NCBI GenBank assembly: GCA_014378155.1
Contig: JACMOF010000317.1
Coordinates: 1-8,472 of the forward strand
Source: Caulobacter sp.
Lineage (GTDB): Bacteria > Pseudomonadota > Alphaproteobacteria > Caulobacterales > Caulobacteraceae
Direction of reading: 5' to 3'
Length of the DNA: 8,472 bases
Positions 7,278 through 8,472 of this stretch are shown piece by piece (positions within the stretch are counted from its first letter, which is position 1; each line of letters starts with the position of its first letter). Below the pieces are notes generated by a model. The model ran no database searches. It worked only from the letters and a program-made list of their open reading frames with translations, and had not been told where the DNA came from. Both the position numbers and the translations under genes were made by a program.

Positions 7278-8047
7278 CGCTGGGCGATGATGAACAGTCG
7301 AGGGAACGGGAACAGGGTCACGCCGTCGTCGCGGCGCGGATAGTCGACCGCCAGCCGCGCGCGCCAAGTCGCCAGGAACGCCGCGCGCTCGGCCGGATCG
7401 CTCAGGGCCTCCAGATAGGGCTTGAGGCTGGTCCCCGACGTCCAATCGATGAGGGGGTCTTCCCCGCCCAGCGCGTGGACATAGGTGGTCACCCAGATGT
7501 CGAGGTCAGCGCTGAGCGGCGACAGCCAGTCATGATAGGACCGTGGATCGGCCTCGGACCGCACCGGCGCCAGTGCACCGAGTCGATCCGCCCACGGCCC
7601 GTCTCGCGCCACCTCGCGCAGGCTGCGCCGCCAGCCGTCGTCGGCCACCACTGGGATCTGGCAGGCCAGGACGCCGCCCGGGGCCAGCAGACCCATCAGC
7701 CGTGGGAACAGCGTCTCGTGGCCCTCGAGCCACTGCAGGGCGGCGTTTGTAAAGAGCAGGTCGGGCGCGACGTCGGGCGCGAAGGTGGCGATGTCGCCAA
7801 GCACCCAGTCGATGTCGCCGCGCATCGCCTGGCCGCGCGCCAGCATTTCCGGACTGGAATCCAGGCCATGCACCTTGGCCCGAGGATGCCGGGCGGCCAA
7901 CAAGGTCGCGTGCTCGCCCGTGCCGCAGCCCAGGTCCCAGATCTCCTGCGGATCCAAGTCGCGCGGTATCTGCAGCATCAGGTCCAGGGCCGGACGATCG
8001 CGATAGGCCTTGTAGCGTTGATAGACGTCGGGGTCCCAGGTCGGCAT
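7271..8047 (-). CDS. tam: Trans-aconitate 2-methyltransferase
   Basis: This is a 258-residue class I SAM-dependent methyltransferase, close to E. coli Tam in length. Tam methylates trans-aconitate, a spontaneous isomer of cis-aconitate that inhibits the TCA cycle enzyme aconitase; it acts in the cytosol. Visible features are the start 'MPTWDPDVYQRY....RP', motif I 'WDLGCGTGEH' (37-46), the acidic loop 'GLDSSPEML' (61-69), 'GDIATFAP' (84-91), 'NAALQW' (101-106), 'LLAPGGVLACQIP' (120-132), and the family-typical C-terminal 'WTSGTSLKPYL' (202-212) and 'LFPFPRLFIIA' (245-255). ATG 8047 is preceded by GGAG at 5-base spacing; the upstream TTG at 8074 in the same frame would only add nine atypical residues. 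The gene converges on the patatin gene with a 7-base 3' overlap. It is not functionally tied to the leucine genes. Methylation of a related small acid cannot be excluded. Confidence 0.9.
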   Translation of the reverse strand: MPTWDPDVYQRYKAYRDRPALDLMLQIPRDLDPQEIWDLGCGTGEHATLLAARHPRAKVHGLDSSPEMLARGQAMRGDIDWVLGDIATFAPDVAPDLLFTNAALQWLEGHETLFPRLMGLLAPGGVLACQIPVVADDGWRRSLREVARDGPWADRLGALAPVRSEADPRSYHDWLSPLSADLDIWVTTYVHALGGEDPLIDWTSGTSLKPYLEALSDPAERAAFLATWRARLAVDYPRRDDGVTLFPFPRLFIIAQRY

Positions 8048-8186
8048 CCGCGCTCCACGGTCAAGCTGCGACAATCGGTCCGCTCATTTGCACCAAATGG
8101 TCGCTTTTGTCGCATAGGTCCGGAACCTGACCGTGCCTATGTTCAGTTAAGGCGCAGATCCTAGCGCCACGGGAAGGAAAACCGAA
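8048..8186. promoter_or_regulatory. Divergent control region between tam and the small ORF
   Basis: This 139-base spacer must hold the promoters for tam (-) and the 41-codon gene (+). It contains a perfect dyad, CATTTG-CAC-CAAATG (8085-8099), 38 bases upstream of the tam start. It also contains a CATAGG/CCTATG inverted pair (8113-8118 and 8136-8141). On the + strand, GGAAC (8122-8126) and AGTT (8145-8148) are 18 bases apart. This resembles the alphaproteobacterial general-stress (EcfG/SigT) promoter GGAAC-N16/17-CGTT, but the spacer is one base longer and the first base of the -10 differs. No standard -35/-10 pair is clear in either direction. Confidence 0.35.
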
Positions 8187-8312
8187 ATGAACCGCGCCGT
8201 CGCACTCGCCGCCAAAGCCCCCTCTTTGAACGTTCAGCGCGCGGGCATGCTGGTTCTCAACACCGGTTTTTGGACCTTCGTCATCCTGGTCGGGCGAGCC
8301 CTCTACGCCTGA
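8187..8312 (+). CDS. Small membrane protein, 41 residues, unknown function
   Basis: I do not recognise this protein. The ORF begins ATGAACCGC and ends TGA at 8310-8312. It is preceded by a strong ribosome binding site, GGAAGGA (8173-8179), with AGGA eight bases before the ATG. Residues 1-18 are polar and positively charged (Arg3, Lys10, Arg18). Residues about 19-36 ('AGMLVLNTGFWTFVILVG') are long and hydrophobic enough for one membrane span, and a short tail 'RALYA' follows. It could be a single-pass inner-membrane peptide, or less likely an uncleaved signal-like peptide. It stands alone and divergent from tam, with a strong stem-loop starting 14 bases after its stop, so it is probably a monocistronic, terminated transcript. 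The SD, topology and terminator together support a real gene despite its size; conservation has not been tested. Confidence 0.6.
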   Translation: MNRAVALAAKAPSLNVQRAGMLVLNTGFWTFVILVGRALYA

Positions 8313-8325
8313 TCGGTGACGCAGA

Positions 8326-8372
8326 CCCGGGTCGCGCATTCCCCCCTTTGCGCGACCCGGGGGTACCCTTTT
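8326..8372 (+). terminator. Strong stem-loop after the small ORF, likely terminator, C-rich loop
   Basis: CCCGGGTCGCGCA (8326-8338) pairs perfectly over 13 bp with TGCGCGACCCGGG (8349-8361) around a 10-base loop, TTCCCCCCTT. A short TTTT (8369-8372) follows seven bases later. This would end the small-ORF transcript, although the T-run is short and displaced. The loop is almost pure C and matches the loop of the next hairpin. Confidence 0.65.
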
Positions 8373-8472
8373 CGAGCACGGCCCGCCCCCGACACGCTGT
8401 CCCCATATTCCCCCTTTGCAGGACGGCCGATCGGCGCGCCTATTCGTATCGTGTTGTTCAACATCTGTAAGG
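8373..8472 (+). other. Non-coding right end with a second C-rich-loop hairpin
   Basis: No gene is seen here. GCTGTCC (8396-8402) and GGACGGC (8421-8427) form a 7-bp stem (one G-U pair) whose loop contains ATTCCCCCTTTGC (8407-8419), nearly identical to the preceding hairpin's loop region. Two small palindromes follow, GCCGATCGGC (8426-8435) and GGCGCGCC (8433-8440), and then TGTTG-TT-CAACA. The last bases, GTAAGG, could be the ribosome binding site of a + strand gene starting just beyond the window, but that cannot be seen. Confidence 0.4.

Noticed and set aside
5490..7445. Open frames on the - strand opposite the patatin gene (5490-6347 and 6381-7445)
   Set aside because: No family resemblance, and the composition is typical of antisense frames. 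The + strand patatin has all its catalytic motifs.
8141..8161. Possible CtrA (TTAA-N7-TTAA) or SOS-type (GTTC-N7-GTTC) site upstream of the small ORF
   Set aside because: Only one half-site of each is present; the second half does not match.
6071..8164. Open frame of 697 codons on the + strand across patatin and tam
   Set aside because: It is out of frame with the patatin gene and antisense to tam. The Arg/Pro/Gly-rich translation and lack of any motif mark it as a GC-bias shadow.
8061..8339. Minus-strand ORF of 92 codons opposite the small ORF
   Set aside because: No SD or recognisable domain. It crosses the tam promoter region and the terminator hairpin, so the + strand small ORF is better supported.

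Overview
The window is GC-rich chromosomal DNA from an alphaproteobacterium, most likely a Caulobacterales member (Caulobacter/Phenylobacterium-like). This rests on the strong G/C third-position bias, the DUF1489 protein (an alphaproteobacterial family), frequent TTG/GTG or poorly SD-marked starts, and intergenic palindromes of the type whose chance translation reads 'WVPAFAGM'. The species assignment is an inference, because no rRNA or other marker gene is present.

Layout, left to right. Positions 1-77 are an abnormal C-rich stretch that looks like a damaged contig end. It runs into the 3' end of panC (+, pantothenate synthetase, to 293). Positions 299-425 hold two perfectly inverted 32-bp palindromic repeat units between convergent genes. 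A DUF1489 gene (-, 433-834) follows. A 26-bp perfect palindrome (890-915) sits just after the stop of a three-gene leucine-degradation operon read right to left: mccB/liuB (5416-3809), a LiuC-type methylglutaconyl-CoA hydratase (3785-2946) and mccA/liuD (2897-924). Together these convert 3-methylcrotonyl-CoA to 3-methylglutaconyl-CoA (biotin-dependent MccA+MccB) and then hydrate it to HMG-CoA. The two flanking steps, isovaleryl-CoA dehydrogenase and HMG-CoA lyase, are not encoded in the window.

A 91-base divergent intergenic region with an 18-bp near-perfect dyad separates this operon from a + strand gene for an NTE-like patatin phospholipase with an N-terminal cyclic-nucleotide-binding-like domain (5508-7277). 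Its 3' end overlaps by 7 bases the convergent gene tam (-, 8047-7271, trans-aconitate 2-methyltransferase). Divergent from tam, a 41-codon ORF with a strong ribosome binding site encodes a likely single-pass membrane peptide (8187-8312). It is followed by a strong 13-bp stem-loop and then a second, weaker one. Both loops carry almost the same C-rich sequence, ATTCCCCC(C)TTTGC.

Most of the window is ordinary metabolism. The least explained part is the right end (about 8085-8472), with the unannotated small protein and the paired C-rich-loop hairpins. Second are the divergent operator-like dyad at 5462-5479 and the patatin's cNMP-like domain, which has His where the phosphate-binding Arg is expected. 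I see no CRISPR array, insertion sequence, tRNA, rRNA or defence system.
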